DNA of 64,000 nucleotides from Vibrio atlanticus (GTDB lineage: Bacteria > Pseudomonadota > Gammaproteobacteria > Enterobacterales > Vibrionaceae). The notes beneath the pieces were generated by a model. The model saw only the letters and a program-made list of their open reading frames with translations, did no database searches and was not told the origin of the DNA. The position numbers were made by a program, and so were the translations under genes. Shown piece after piece: positions 26,420-34,280 of the stretch (its first letter is position 1; every line of letters begins with the position of its first letter). The DNA lies in contig NZ_AP025460.1 in the NCBI RefSeq assembly GCF_024347315.1, positions 1,736,001 to 1,800,000 on the forward strand. Direction: 5' to 3'.

Positions 26420-26660
26420 AGCAGTATAAAGAGTTAAACCCACCGGGTCATTGCAAACGCTAATGATGGAGATAGGTTAAGACCACTTGCGGAGAGCCTG
26501 TTAATGCGGCGGACACATTAGATGTCATCTAACGAATAAGGCACCGCAGTCGCGCAAGTCATCAGGGCCACGACGTATGCGAATCGTCGATAAGTAGGCC
26601 GAATGTAGAGCGGCAGTCCAAAACCCATCAACATAAGTTTAGCGGATGTTTGACAACCTG
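26420..26660 (+). ncRNA. Candidate bridge/seek RNA of the IS1111-type element
   Basis: This is the long 3' non-coding part between the transposase stop and the right inverted repeat, where IS1111-group elements encode their guide RNA. It holds TAACGAAT (26530-26537), identical to the left insertion junction, and CAGGGC (26563-26568), the complement of the right flank GCCCTG. These could be the two target guides. The location follows family knowledge; the exact RNA ends are not determined. Confidence 0.55.
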
Positions 26661-26675
26661 GGGGGAATCCATGTA

Positions 26676-26768
26676 GCCCTGTTAACAGGCAAAATATAGT
26701 TGGCTAAAATTAGCGACGAAGGAGCAAAAGCCAACTATATTTTGTCCTTGTTTAACAGCTTGTTATGC
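26676..26768 (-). repeat. attC site with a perfect 16-bp stem
   Basis: GCCCTGTTAACAGG at the low end, a stem of 26690-26705 with 26729-26744 that pairs without mismatch, and CTTGTTTAACAGCTTGTTATGC at the high end by the 26771 gene. Its outermost ATAAC now lies at 25309-25313, moved away by the IS1111-type insertion. Confidence 0.85.
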
Positions 26769-26770
26769 AT

Positions 26771-28165
26771 TTAGAGCGCAGGAATTACAGCTTCCTCTTG
26801 TTCTTCCTCTTTTTCAATTATATTGTCGGTAATAAGTAATTTATCTAAAGATGGATAGTCTACACCTCTAGCTGCTAATTTTTCTCTAAACCCTTTCCAA
26901 AGGTTTTTGTAGTCAGCCTCACAGGATTTCGACTCTTGATATAAATTTGTAAAGAATGAACCTATATCACCAGCATAAAGTATCTGGTTGTGCCCATAAG
27001 AACCAGTGTTAGATAAAGCTCCATCAAATAATTGATTAAAATCATCATCATTAAAATGTTTCGCGATAGGAATTAAAATATTTGAACCTCTTAATTCTGC
27101 ACTATCAAAACTTCTTGAATCAGCGAATAAATGTATAGCTTCTTTTTTAAAGGTTTTAGATGGGTATGATGAAAATAAAGTGTACTTTTGAGAGTTATTA
27201 AGCTCTTGAATTACTGGCGTTAATTTAGACTTAATTTCATAATTTGACTCTGTGAGCTTTGTTACCCCATACTTGACAAGGTCATCAACAGACATTGATT
27301 GAATTAAACCTTCAATTCTGATTTTTTCGGCATCATCAATATTTCCCCAAACATCTCTTGTGATAAGGAATGGAAACACACGCATTAATTGAATATCTGT
27401 GGCTGTTGAAAGCATTGTTCCAAATTTATTTTCCATAACTTCATTGTAGATATCAGGTGCAATTCGCTCTATTGCCCCCAAAGAAGCAGATATACGATTT
27501 AAAAGTTCAGGGCTAATTCCGTTTTCGTCACGAAAAACTCTTTTTAATAAAATTAAAGATAAGTTACGAACACTACTTTCTCTTGCCCGACCTAAGTTAT
27601 TTTCGGATGAAAGAACAGTAAACGCTTTTTCTGAGTCTTCAGGAAAACAAGCTTCATTAATTAAATCAAATAAACGTTGGATCACCACCTTGCCTTTAAC
27701 TGGCGCATGAATTAAAAGGTAATTTGATGCTTGAACTATATATGAAAGTGCAAGTTCTGCTAATGGTGTGAACTGATTTCCATCATCAGAAAACGTTGGG
27801 TGAGCACAAACATTTCTATCATTTTTAAGTCTTTCAAGGTGAGATTTTTCGATTGCAGATATCAACTGAAGTTCATCACATGCCATATCTAAAATGTCTC
27901 TTTCGAAAGAAAGCATCGAAGCAGGATCATTTGAATTAATACCGTTTAAACGTTCTTCTAATCGTTTCGCAATTGGATCGTCGCCTAAACTTAACTCTTT
28001 TATTTTTTCTATAATATCAACGCATACAGCAATCCACGTCGTAATCAATGCAGCACGATATGCACCTATTCTGTATGAAGCAATGGCTTCATTTAAATAG
28101 TTCTTTGAATGAGTATTTCTAACTTTTTGGAGCAGTTCGTCCAAGTTACTTAAATGTTGTTTCAA
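26771..28165 (-). CDS. 464-aa protein with N-terminal HEPN-like domain
   Basis: The start is a TTG at 28165 with AAGGA at good spacing. Residues 1-170 are helical with RNVCAH at 117-122, a match to RX4H inside ERLKNDRNVCAHPTF, the typical HEPN context. Residues 170-440 form a long helical region with no recognised domain, and the tail is Glu-rich. It could be an RNA-cleaving defence or stress protein. It is the second RX4H protein within 6 kb. Low GC is consistent with recent gain. Function is inferred only. Confidence 0.6.
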   Translation of the reverse strand: MKQHLSNLDELLQKVRNTHSKNYLNEAIASYRIGAYRAALITTWIAVCVDIIEKIKELSLGDDPIAKRLEERLNGINSNDPASMLSFERDILDMACDELQLISAIEKSHLERLKNDRNVCAHPTFSDDGNQFTPLAELALSYIVQASNYLLIHAPVKGKVVIQRLFDLINEACFPEDSEKAFTVLSSENNLGRARESSVRNLSLILLKRVFRDENGISPELLNRISASLGAIERIAPDIYNEVMENKFGTMLSTATDIQLMRVFPFLITRDVWGNIDDAEKIRIEGLIQSMSVDDLVKYGVTKLTESNYEIKSKLTPVIQELNNSQKYTLFSSYPSKTFKKEAIHLFADSRSFDSAELRGSNILIPIAKHFNDDDFNQLFDGALSNTGSYGHNQILYAGDIGSFFTNLYQESKSCEADYKNLWKGFREKLAARGVDYPSLDKLLITDNIIEKEEEQEEAVIPAL

Positions 28166-28213
28166 GTTATTTTCCTTAATGGCTTACATAGTGTGCAAAA
28201 CTAGATGAAATGC

Positions 28214-28268
28214 ATAACGCTTAAGTATTTATCCATTGTCGTAGCACAATGGATAAATACCTGTTGGA
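28214..28268 (-). repeat. attC half-site interrupted by the IS91-type element
   Basis: ATAACGCTTAA is followed by a perfect 15-bp stem (28225-28239 with 28246-28260, loop CGTAGC) and CTGTTGGA. The missing high end, AACAGCTCTTAGGC, is at 30511-30524, directly past the IS91-type element. Confidence 0.7.
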
Positions 28269-28479
28269 CTTGGCCGCTTCTATCTATGGAATTTGCTTTT
28301 TAGGACTGACTTACGTTCCACTATTATCATTAAGACCGGTACCCCGTCAGCCGTCCATTTTTCACTTCTAGCCACCAATTTATCTACTGCGACTATACCC
28401 GTTGCATAATCTTTTTAAAAGCGAACAATGCCCCTCTCGCCATAACGCAACGATAATTTTATTCATTACAATCAGACAA

Positions 28480-29571
28480 CTAGGTCAGTCGGTGCTCTGA
28501 AACGACTATCCTAGGTCTAATATTGATGCACACGAGTACCATGCTGTTGCTATGGCAGTTCGGACAACACGGTTTCTCTTTCAGCACTTCCGATTTCTCT
28601 GCGGGTCGCTTTCGTAAGCTTTGCCTAATTTCCGCTATCGCTTTTACCCGTACCGCATTAGCTAGAAAGCCATAGTAGCGTATTCGCATTAGCCCTTTAG
28701 GCAACACATGTAAAAGTAAGCGTCGAAGTAACTCGCCCGCATTACAACACATTCTTTGCGTCCCATTGGTTCGGTAGTCTTTGTAACTCATCGTGATACG
28801 GCCATCCACGTTATAACTTAATTGGTTGGGATTTAACCCGATACGATTGCAATACCGCGATAGATAACCCACTACCGCTGTAGGCTCGTGGAGTACAGGT
28901 TTACTGTACACAACCCATCTCTTACTAGCGGCTTCCTCTAATAAATTACTGTGCGTTGCTATTAACTCGCTTACTCGACATAACATCTCTTTCTTAAAGC
29001 GAACGGATAAGGCTTTAACCGGAAGCAGGTAACTCTCTTTTCTTGTCGGTTGCCATTGCCGATCTTTTGTAAGCACCCCACTCGGTAGTAGGCAATGAAT
29101 ATGAGTATGTTGACTCAGATTTCTTCCCCAAGTATGAAGAACCATTAATGCTCCAAGTTGACCGACAAGGTGATGCCGCTCATTAGCAAACGCGCATAAT
29201 GTTGCCCACACTGAATGAAACAAGCATTGATAAACCACCTTAGGATGCGCTTTAACCAGAGCATTGAACTCGTGAGGTAAGGTAAAAACCATATGATGGT
29301 AGGCCACAGGTAAAATATCTTGGCTTCGCTTTGTTAGCCATTGCTGTCTCATCTGCTCTTGGCAATTGGGGCAATGACGATCTCGACAAGAGCAGTACCA
29401 ACGAGTTTCATGGCCACATTGCTGACAACGCCAGTCGTAAGTGCCCATACGCTCTGTTCGGCAGTCTCTTAAATGATGGAGTACTTGCCACTGCCTCGGT
29501 GTGACTTTGCTTTTATCAAGCTCTTCTAAGCCTTGTGTTAATACGGCTTGGTAAGGAGATAATGCGTTCAT
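28480..29571 (-). CDS. IS91-family HUH transposase
   Basis: About 363 residues from the ATG at 29571, which overlaps the recombinase stop (ATGA) and has GGAGG just upstream. An N-terminal zinc-binding region (CQQCGHE, CSCRDRHCPNCQ) is followed by the HUH motif in HTHIHCLLPSG and the tyrosine region VVGYLSRYCNR. It should nick and join single strands for rolling-circle transposition. It appears full length, although the last 15 residues after a second CxxC (CPNCHSN) differ from the typical IS91 end. Confidence 0.88.
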   Translation of the reverse strand: MNALSPYQAVLTQGLEELDKSKVTPRQWQVLHHLRDCRTERMGTYDWRCQQCGHETRWYCSCRDRHCPNCQEQMRQQWLTKRSQDILPVAYHHMVFTLPHEFNALVKAHPKVVYQCLFHSVWATLCAFANERHHLVGQLGALMVLHTWGRNLSQHTHIHCLLPSGVLTKDRQWQPTRKESYLLPVKALSVRFKKEMLCRVSELIATHSNLLEEAASKRWVVYSKPVLHEPTAVVGYLSRYCNRIGLNPNQLSYNVDGRITMSYKDYRTNGTQRMCCNAGELLRRLLLHVLPKGLMRIRYYGFLANAVRVKAIAEIRQSLRKRPAEKSEVLKEKPCCPNCHSNSMVLVCINIRPRIVVSEHRLT

Positions 29572-30425
29572 TCGCTCTCCTCCCATAGTTGAGCAACTAA
29601 GTCGAACTTACTTCCGTCCGAGCTTTCGTTGTGATGACCTATCCAATGGGTGTACCTCAATGTCGTTTTGATATTCGAATGTCCGAGGTAACGCTGCAGA
29701 ACATTCAAAGGCATGCCCGATTCGAGCTGATGAGTCGCATAAGCGTGCCTCAAGGCGTGTATTCCTCCTAATTTTCTGACGTTTGCCTCAACTTTTGCTG
29801 CTTTGAAGCACTTCTGCAAAGAGCTAATACCCAATGGCTTTTCGGGCTCTAGGCTGGGAAACAGCACTACGGTTGGGTGATAATGACGCCAGTAATTTCG
29901 AAGATGATTCAGTTGGCTATCACCCAGTGGAACAAAGCGATCTTTTTTACCTTTACCACAATGAATGTGCAGTCGTTTCGCCGTACCATCGATGTCTTTC
30001 ACGTACAAGCCGACGACCTCACTGACACGTAGGCCACACCCGTAACACATTTCAAGTGCGGTCTGATATTTAAGACTTCGACAATGACTAATGATACTTC
30101 TTACTTCCTCGCGATTAAGCAGCTCCGGTATTTTACTGGCACGTTTAATCGGGGGAACCAGTCGCTCTTCAAATTCCCTATTCAAAACGGCACGATAAAA
30201 GAACAAGATGGCATTCAACGCTTGAGCACAAGTACTGCTACTTAAGTTCCGCTCTTTAATGAGCGTGCGCAAATACGCACTAATCTGTTGATCGGTAAGT
30301 AAATCGGGAGATAGATCGTAAGTAGTAGATAGATCTTTAACCCAACGTAAATAGCTAGCATGGGTTTTCGGAGAAAAACGGCGAACCGCCATTTCATCGA
30401 TAAGTTGTTGTCTTAATGGGCTCAT
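29568..30425 (-). CDS. Tyrosine recombinase of the IS91-type element
   Basis: 285 residues. An N-terminal SAM-like domain (FSPKTHASYLRWVKDL) is followed by the catalytic domain with Arg in CGLRVSEVVGLY, HALRHAYATHQLESG and the His...Tyr end YLGHSNIKTTLRYTH. Some IS91 relatives carry such a recombinase before the transposase and the two genes overlap here. It lacks the additional domain expected of integron integrases and should not be taken for IntI. Confidence 0.88.
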   Translation of the reverse strand: MSPLRQQLIDEMAVRRFSPKTHASYLRWVKDLSTTYDLSPDLLTDQQISAYLRTLIKERNLSSSTCAQALNAILFFYRAVLNREFEERLVPPIKRASKIPELLNREEVRSIISHCRSLKYQTALEMCYGCGLRVSEVVGLYVKDIDGTAKRLHIHCGKGKKDRFVPLGDSQLNHLRNYWRHYHPTVVLFPSLEPEKPLGISSLQKCFKAAKVEANVRKLGGIHALRHAYATHQLESGMPLNVLQRYLGHSNIKTTLRYTHWIGHHNESSDGSKFDLVAQLWEESE

Positions 30426-30510
30426 GATGTATTCCTTAATCTATGGATACATCATAAGTTTGGTCTATCGGATAAGTGAGAGGAAAGTCCTCCGCGAAGC
30501 GGCTTAGTTC

Positions 30511-30724
30511 AACAGCTCTTAGGCAGAAAAATTCTGCATTTAAATATAGAATTTTTCTATCTAGTTTCATATGTGCGGCACTCTACCATGATTAATCACA
30601 GTATTTCAGTGACTTAAAACATAGATAAACTCATTGAATGACAAAATGCAGAATATTTCTATATAGTATGATTTTAGCGAAAACTCGCCCGCACTGTATG
30701 TAATCACAGTACCCTGCACATACC
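30511..30724. other. Boundary of the cassette array: attC remnant and GCAGAA dyads
   Basis: After AACAGCTCTTAGGC (30511-30524) come the dyad GCAGAAAAATTCTGC (30523-30537) and a 9-bp inverted repeat AAAAATTCT/AGAATTTTT. A related AGAATATTTCTATATAG stretch follows near 30650. No ORF is supported. The dyads could be operator-like or leftover cassette ends. Confidence 0.4.
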
Positions 30725-30730
30725 CAAACA

Positions 30731-30775
30731 CAAAAAAGCCTGCCATTTATGCGAACATAAATGGCAGGCTTTATA
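30731..30775 (-). terminator. Terminator of the artPIQM operon
   Basis: A perfect 17-bp stem (30735-30751 with 30756-30772) with a CGAA tetraloop is followed on the minus strand by TTTTTTG. It lies about 30 bp after the artM stop. Confidence 0.9.
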
Positions 30776-30801
30776 CGTTAGTTAACTTGTGAATTGCTAG
30801 C

Positions 30802-31470
30802 TTACGCCGCTTCGAATGCGAGGGCTTTCTTCTCTACCTGACGGAAAATCAGCGTTAATACACCATTCACTGCTAGGTAGAATGCGCCAGCAATGCCGAA
30901 CACTGTGAGCGTGTCGTAGGTTTGGCCGTTGATACGCTGAGCGTAGCCCATCAAATCCATGATGGTGATGGTGCTTGCCAGTGATGTACCTTTGAAGACT
31001 AGAATAACTTCGTTCGAGTAAGCTGGAACGGCGCGACGCAGTGCGTATGGCAGTAACACTTTAAGCGTCGCAATTTTGTCCATGCCTAATGCACGACATG
31101 CTTCCCACTGCCCTGCTGGAATCGCGTTGAATGCGCCTCTGAACAGTAGCGTGCTGTATGCCGCGGTGTTCAGTGCGAGTGCTAACATTGCGCAGAACCA
31201 AGGTTGGCTAAGCCATGTCCATAGGAAGCTTTCACGAATCCAATCGAATTGACCCGGGCCGTAATACACCAAGAAGATCTGAACCAACAATGGTGTGCCG
31301 GTAAACAGCGTAATGATGCCACGTGTTAACCAGTGAATCGCCGGTATTCTTAGGATTAGCGTTACCGTCATCAGCAATGACAAGATACAACCAACAAGCA
31401 ATGAAGCACCTGTGAGTTGAAGACTGGTCACTAAGCCTTCAAGCATTTGAGAGAGGTATTGTTGATTCAT
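30802..31470 (-). CDS. artM: Arginine ABC transporter permease ArtM
   Basis: 222 residues, a polar amino-acid permease of the HisM/ArtM type with about five helices. The EAA loop that contacts the ATPase is [24 protein letters not shown]. It pairs with ArtQ to form the membrane channel. Its start overlaps the artQ stop by 4 bp (ATGA). It is the last gene of the operon. Confidence 0.9.
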   Translation of the reverse strand: MNQQYLSQMLEGLVTSLQLTGASLLVGCILSLLMTVTLILRIPAIHWLTRGIITLFTGTPLLVQIFLVYYGPGQFDWIRESFLWTWLSQPWFCAMLALALNTAAYSTLLFRGAFNAIPAGQWEACRALGMDKIATLKVLLPYALRRAVPAYSNEVILVFKGTSLASTITIMDLMGYAQRINGQTYDTLTVFGIAGAFYLAVNGVLTLIFRQVEKKALAFEAA

Positions 31471-32153
31471 GCCATTGCCCCTTTGTTACCCAAACCTTGA
31501 ATAGAGAACTTACCATCAATCACTTTTACCAATCTTTGTGTGATTAAAGTGATGACCAAGTAGATTGCAGCTGCTGTCGCGTACCAAGTAAATGCTTCGT
31601 GCGTTGCCGCTGATGTTAATTGCGCTTGTTTCAATAGATCGGTTACGCCAATCAGCGATACTAATGCGGTGTCTTTCAATAACACTAACCATTGGTTGGT
31701 TAACCCTGGTAGAGCGTGTCTTACTGCTTGTGGCAATACGACTCTGAAGAAAGCACGAGATTGTGAAATACCAAGCGCACTTGCTGCTTCTCTCTGCCCT
31801 TTGCTTACTGCTTTCAACGCACCACGAATAGTTTGCGAAGCGTAAGAAGCAAAAATAAGTGACAGTGCAACAACACCAGATAAGAACGGGCTCACTTCTA
31901 TGAAGTCGCCAGTGATCATGAACAGAACTTGTGTCGAACCAAAGTAGATAAACAGTACGACCAAAATTTCTGGTAAACCACGAACAATCGTCACAAATGC
32001 AGTCGTTGGCCATTTGATTACAATACGACGAGACATCTCACCACTTGCAAACAAAACTGCTAGAACCAATCCAACCAATAGGCTTACGAACGCAAGCTGA
32101 ACAGTCATCCAGCTTGCTTCGACGAGCCCTAAAGAGTAACCCGTTAATTCCAT
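31467..32153 (-). CDS. artQ: Arginine ABC transporter permease ArtQ
   Basis: 228 residues and five predicted helices. The EAA loop is [25 protein letters not shown], and the conserved [14 protein letters not shown] block is typical of the HisMQ/ArtQ family. It begins three bases after the binding-protein gene and overlaps artM by 4 bp, so the operon is tightly coupled. Confidence 0.9.
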   Translation of the reverse strand: MELTGYSLGLVEASWMTVQLAFVSLLVGLVLAVLFASGEMSRRIVIKWPTTAFVTIVRGLPEILVVLFIYFGSTQVLFMITGDFIEVSPFLSGVVALSLIFASYASQTIRGALKAVSKGQREAASALGISQSRAFFRVVLPQAVRHALPGLTNQWLVLLKDTALVSLIGVTDLLKQAQLTSAATHEAFTWYATAAAIYLVITLITQRLVKVIDGKFSIQGLGNKGAMA

Positions 32154-32156
32154 AAA

Positions 32157-32888
32157 TTACTTACCGAAGTACTTGTTAAAGATCTTGTCGTATTCGCCGT
32201 TCGCTTTCACAGCTGAAAGTGCAACGTTAAGCTGGTCTACAAGTTCTTGGTTGCTCTTGTTTACTGCGATACCAAAGCCGTTACCGAAGTACTCTTGGTT
32301 TGTTACTTGGTCGCCAACGTACGTTAGGTTGTCTTCTTTCTTGAACCATTCTGCTACAACGGCTGTGTCACCGAATACAGAATCAATACGACCGTTTTTC
32401 ATGTCGATGAATGCATCTTGGTAGCTTGAGTAAGGTACCGCTGTTACGCCAGTCATTTGCTCAAGTAGGAAGCTCTGGTGAGTAGAACCGTTTTGAACAC
32501 CAACACGCTTACCTTCTAGTGCTGCTTGGTCTGCTACTTTGCCTTCGAAAGAGATGAATGCTGCAGAGTTGTCGTAATATGCGTTAGAGAAGTTCACTTG
32601 TTTAAGACGCGCTTCTGTGATGTCCATTGCCGAGATAGCCGCATCGTAACGTTTGAATTTAAGTGCAGGGATCAAGCTATCAAATGCTTGGTTGTGGAAA
32701 GTACACGTTGCTTTCAGCTCTTCACAAAGTGCGTTTGCTAGGTCTACGTCAAAACCTTGAATTTGGTTGTTCTCATCCATGTATTCGAATGGTGCGTAAG
32801 TTGCTTCCATTGCGAATTTGATTTCTTCTTGCGCCGCTGCGTTAAAAGAAGCAAGGCCGATAAGTGAAGCTAGTAGAATCTTTTTCAT
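32157..32888 (-). CDS. artI: Periplasmic arginine-binding protein
   Basis: 243 residues. A signal peptide (MKKILLASLIGLASFNAAAQ) is followed by the SBP_bac_3 fold: EATYAPFEYMDENNQIQGFDVDLANALCEEL with the ligand-binding Asp, then AAISAMDITEARLKQV with the ligand-contacting Arg, and a C-terminal GFGIAVNKSN. Two cysteines may form the disulfide known in this family. It delivers arginine to ArtQM. Lysine/arginine/ornithine specificity cannot be excluded. Confidence 0.88.
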   Translation of the reverse strand: MKKILLASLIGLASFNAAAQEEIKFAMEATYAPFEYMDENNQIQGFDVDLANALCEELKATCTFHNQAFDSLIPALKFKRYDAAISAMDITEARLKQVNFSNAYYDNSAAFISFEGKVADQAALEGKRVGVQNGSTHQSFLLEQMTGVTAVPYSSYQDAFIDMKNGRIDSVFGDTAVVAEWFKKEDNLTYVGDQVTNQEYFGNGFGIAVNKSNQELVDQLNVALSAVKANGEYDKIFNKYFGK

Positions 32889-33008
32889 TTTGTTACTCCG
32901 AATACTGTGTAGTAGCGGCCTGTGGCCATTCTTATAATTTGATTGTTTTAATTGATGTTGTGTTTAGCTAAATCTAGTGAGTCAACTTTCTTTTAATAAG
33001 AGACTTAC

Positions 33009-33752
33009 TTAATGAGTCAAATACTCAGCAAACTCAGGTGTCTGCGGATTAACGAATGAATCGCTGGTGCCGTGTTCAACGATGTACCCTTTCTCTAGGT
33101 ACAGAACGTGGCTAGCAATCTTCTTCGCGAAATCGACTTCGTGCGTCACGACCACTTGGGTAATGCCCGTTCCGCTCAATTCTTTAATAATGCTCACGAC
33201 TTGGTTGGTGATCTCAGGATCAAGCGCCGCTGTTGGTTCATCAAACAACAACACATCCGGTTTCATCATCAGCGCACGTGCAATCGCAACACGCTGTTGT
33301 TGACCGCCAGACAGTTGAAGTGGCCAAGCGTCGGCTTTGTCTGCAAGTTGAAGTGTCTTTAGTACTTCTTGCGCTTGCTTAATCGCTTCTTGCTTATCCA
33401 AACCCGCCACTTTGGTTGGTGCTTCAATCAAGTTTTCCATCACCGTCATGTGTGGCCATAAGTTGTATTGCTGGAACACCATGCCGACTTTACGACGAAG
33501 TTTAAGCCCCTGCTTCTCTTGGATTTGGCTTGAAAAATCGAATTGCTCGTTCGCAATGTCTAATTCGCCGTTGTCCGCGATTTCTAGCAGGTTCAATACA
33601 CGCAGTAATGAACTCTTGCCCGCGCCGCTTGGGCCAAGCAATACCAAGGTTTCGCCACTCTCACAGTCGAAACTGATGTCGTGAAGAACTTGGGTATCAC
33701 CGTATGATTTGTTGACGCTCTTTACTTGAATACTCATGCCACAATACTGCAT
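33009..33752 (-). CDS. artP: Arginine ABC transporter ATPase ArtP
   Basis: 247 residues. Walker A is [13 protein letters not shown], the signature is [15 protein letters not shown], and Walker B is [14 protein letters not shown] with the catalytic Glu; the Q-loop ([14 protein letters not shown]) and H-loop ([13 protein letters not shown]) are present. It powers uptake. It is the first gene of the operon, followed after 120 bp by the binding-protein gene. The start at 33752 may be a few codons long; [13 protein letters not shown] at 33737 is an alternative. Confidence 0.92.
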   Translation of the reverse strand: MQYCGMSIQVKSVNKSYGDTQVLHDISFDCESGETLVLLGPSGAGKSSLLRVLNLLEIADNGELDIANEQFDFSSQIQEKQGLKLRRKVGMVFQQYNLWPHMTVMENLIEAPTKVAGLDKQEAIKQAQEVLKTLQLADKADAWPLQLSGGQQQRVAIARALMMKPDVLLFDEPTAALDPEITNQVVSIIKELSGTGITQVVVTHEVDFAKKIASHVLYLEKGYIVEHGTSDSFVNPQTPEFAEYLTH

Positions 33753-33804
33753 TAATTGTCATTTGTTGGTTATTCTATTCAATCCGAGGTTTTATGCAAG
33801 AAAA

Positions 33805-33840
33805 ATGTATAAAAAACTACTTTGTTGAATTTTTGTAACA
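33805..33840 (-). promoter_or_regulatory. Possible ArgR operator pair before artP
   Basis: Two 14-bp stretches, TGTATAAAAAACTA and TGAATTTTTGTAAC, about 20 bp apart start to start, each agree at roughly 10 of 14 positions with the ARG box TGAATwwwwATTCA. They lie 55-90 bp upstream of artP. In enterobacteria the art genes are repressed by ArgR. Weak match, shown as a candidate. Confidence 0.35.
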
Positions 33841-34280
33841 AATATTGCACAAAAAACAGTCGCTATAACTGGTCTTACAACCAAAATTCGCAAGTCATTG
33901 ATAAAGTTAATATCGAGATAAATAGCAAACGTTTCTCTTCCAATTAAAAAATCAGTACAAGATCTAAGAACCTGTAGCTTCTATTCGCCATTGGCTTACG
34001 CTCACATGCATAAAAATTAGAATCAAATAGCTCATTTGATCTTTATTTCAAGCGCCACTAAATGATTAATGTTCCTTTTGAACAGTATCGACTCCGTCAC
34101 TTGCTAGGCATCAAAGTCCGAAAATTGAGTATCGTAGGAAGCATCCGTCAGTGATGCGTGCTTTAATGGTTTCTCTTGTAAGCAACAAACATTTACGAAC
34201 GACTAGCACTTAATTCGTGACAAGTACGTACAAACAACAAGCCATCTACTCTTAAAGCGACAACACATTAAGGCAGTCAT
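33841..34280. other. Intergenic region between artP and the ABC exporter
   Basis: About 440 bp without a supported gene. It separates two divergent transcription units. A short dyad GCATC...GATGC occurs near 34141-34157. No riboswitch or small RNA could be recognised. Confidence 0.35.

Larger units (their letters stand above)
25314..26675 (+). mobile_element. IS1111-type (IS110 family) element inserted in an attC
   Basis: Subterminal inverted repeats ATGGATTCCCCC (25321-25332) and GGGGGAATCCAT (26661-26672) lie 7 bp and 3 bp inside the ends, the spacing known for the IS1111 group. The transposase is upstream and about 250 bp of non-coding sequence follows it. Removing 25314-26675 joins ATAAC to GCCCTG and restores an attC core. 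The copy is probably dead because its transposase is broken. Confidence 0.85.
28269..30510 (-). mobile_element. IS91-type element with tyrosine recombinase and HUH transposase
   Basis: About 2.2 kb with two overlapping genes. The low flank carries CTTG (28269-28272) and the high flank GTTC (30507-30510), the kind of tetranucleotide IS91 relatives insert beside. It has no inverted repeats or target duplication, as expected for rolling-circle elements. A GC-rich hairpin (CCTCCGCGAAGCGG) lies near the high end. The exact ends are inferred from the split attC. Confidence 0.7.

Noticed and set aside
29568..30425. Tyrosine recombinase as the integron integrase
   Set aside because: It overlaps an IS91 transposase gene, lacks the extra integron-integrase domain, and its flanks show it arrived within the IS91-type element.
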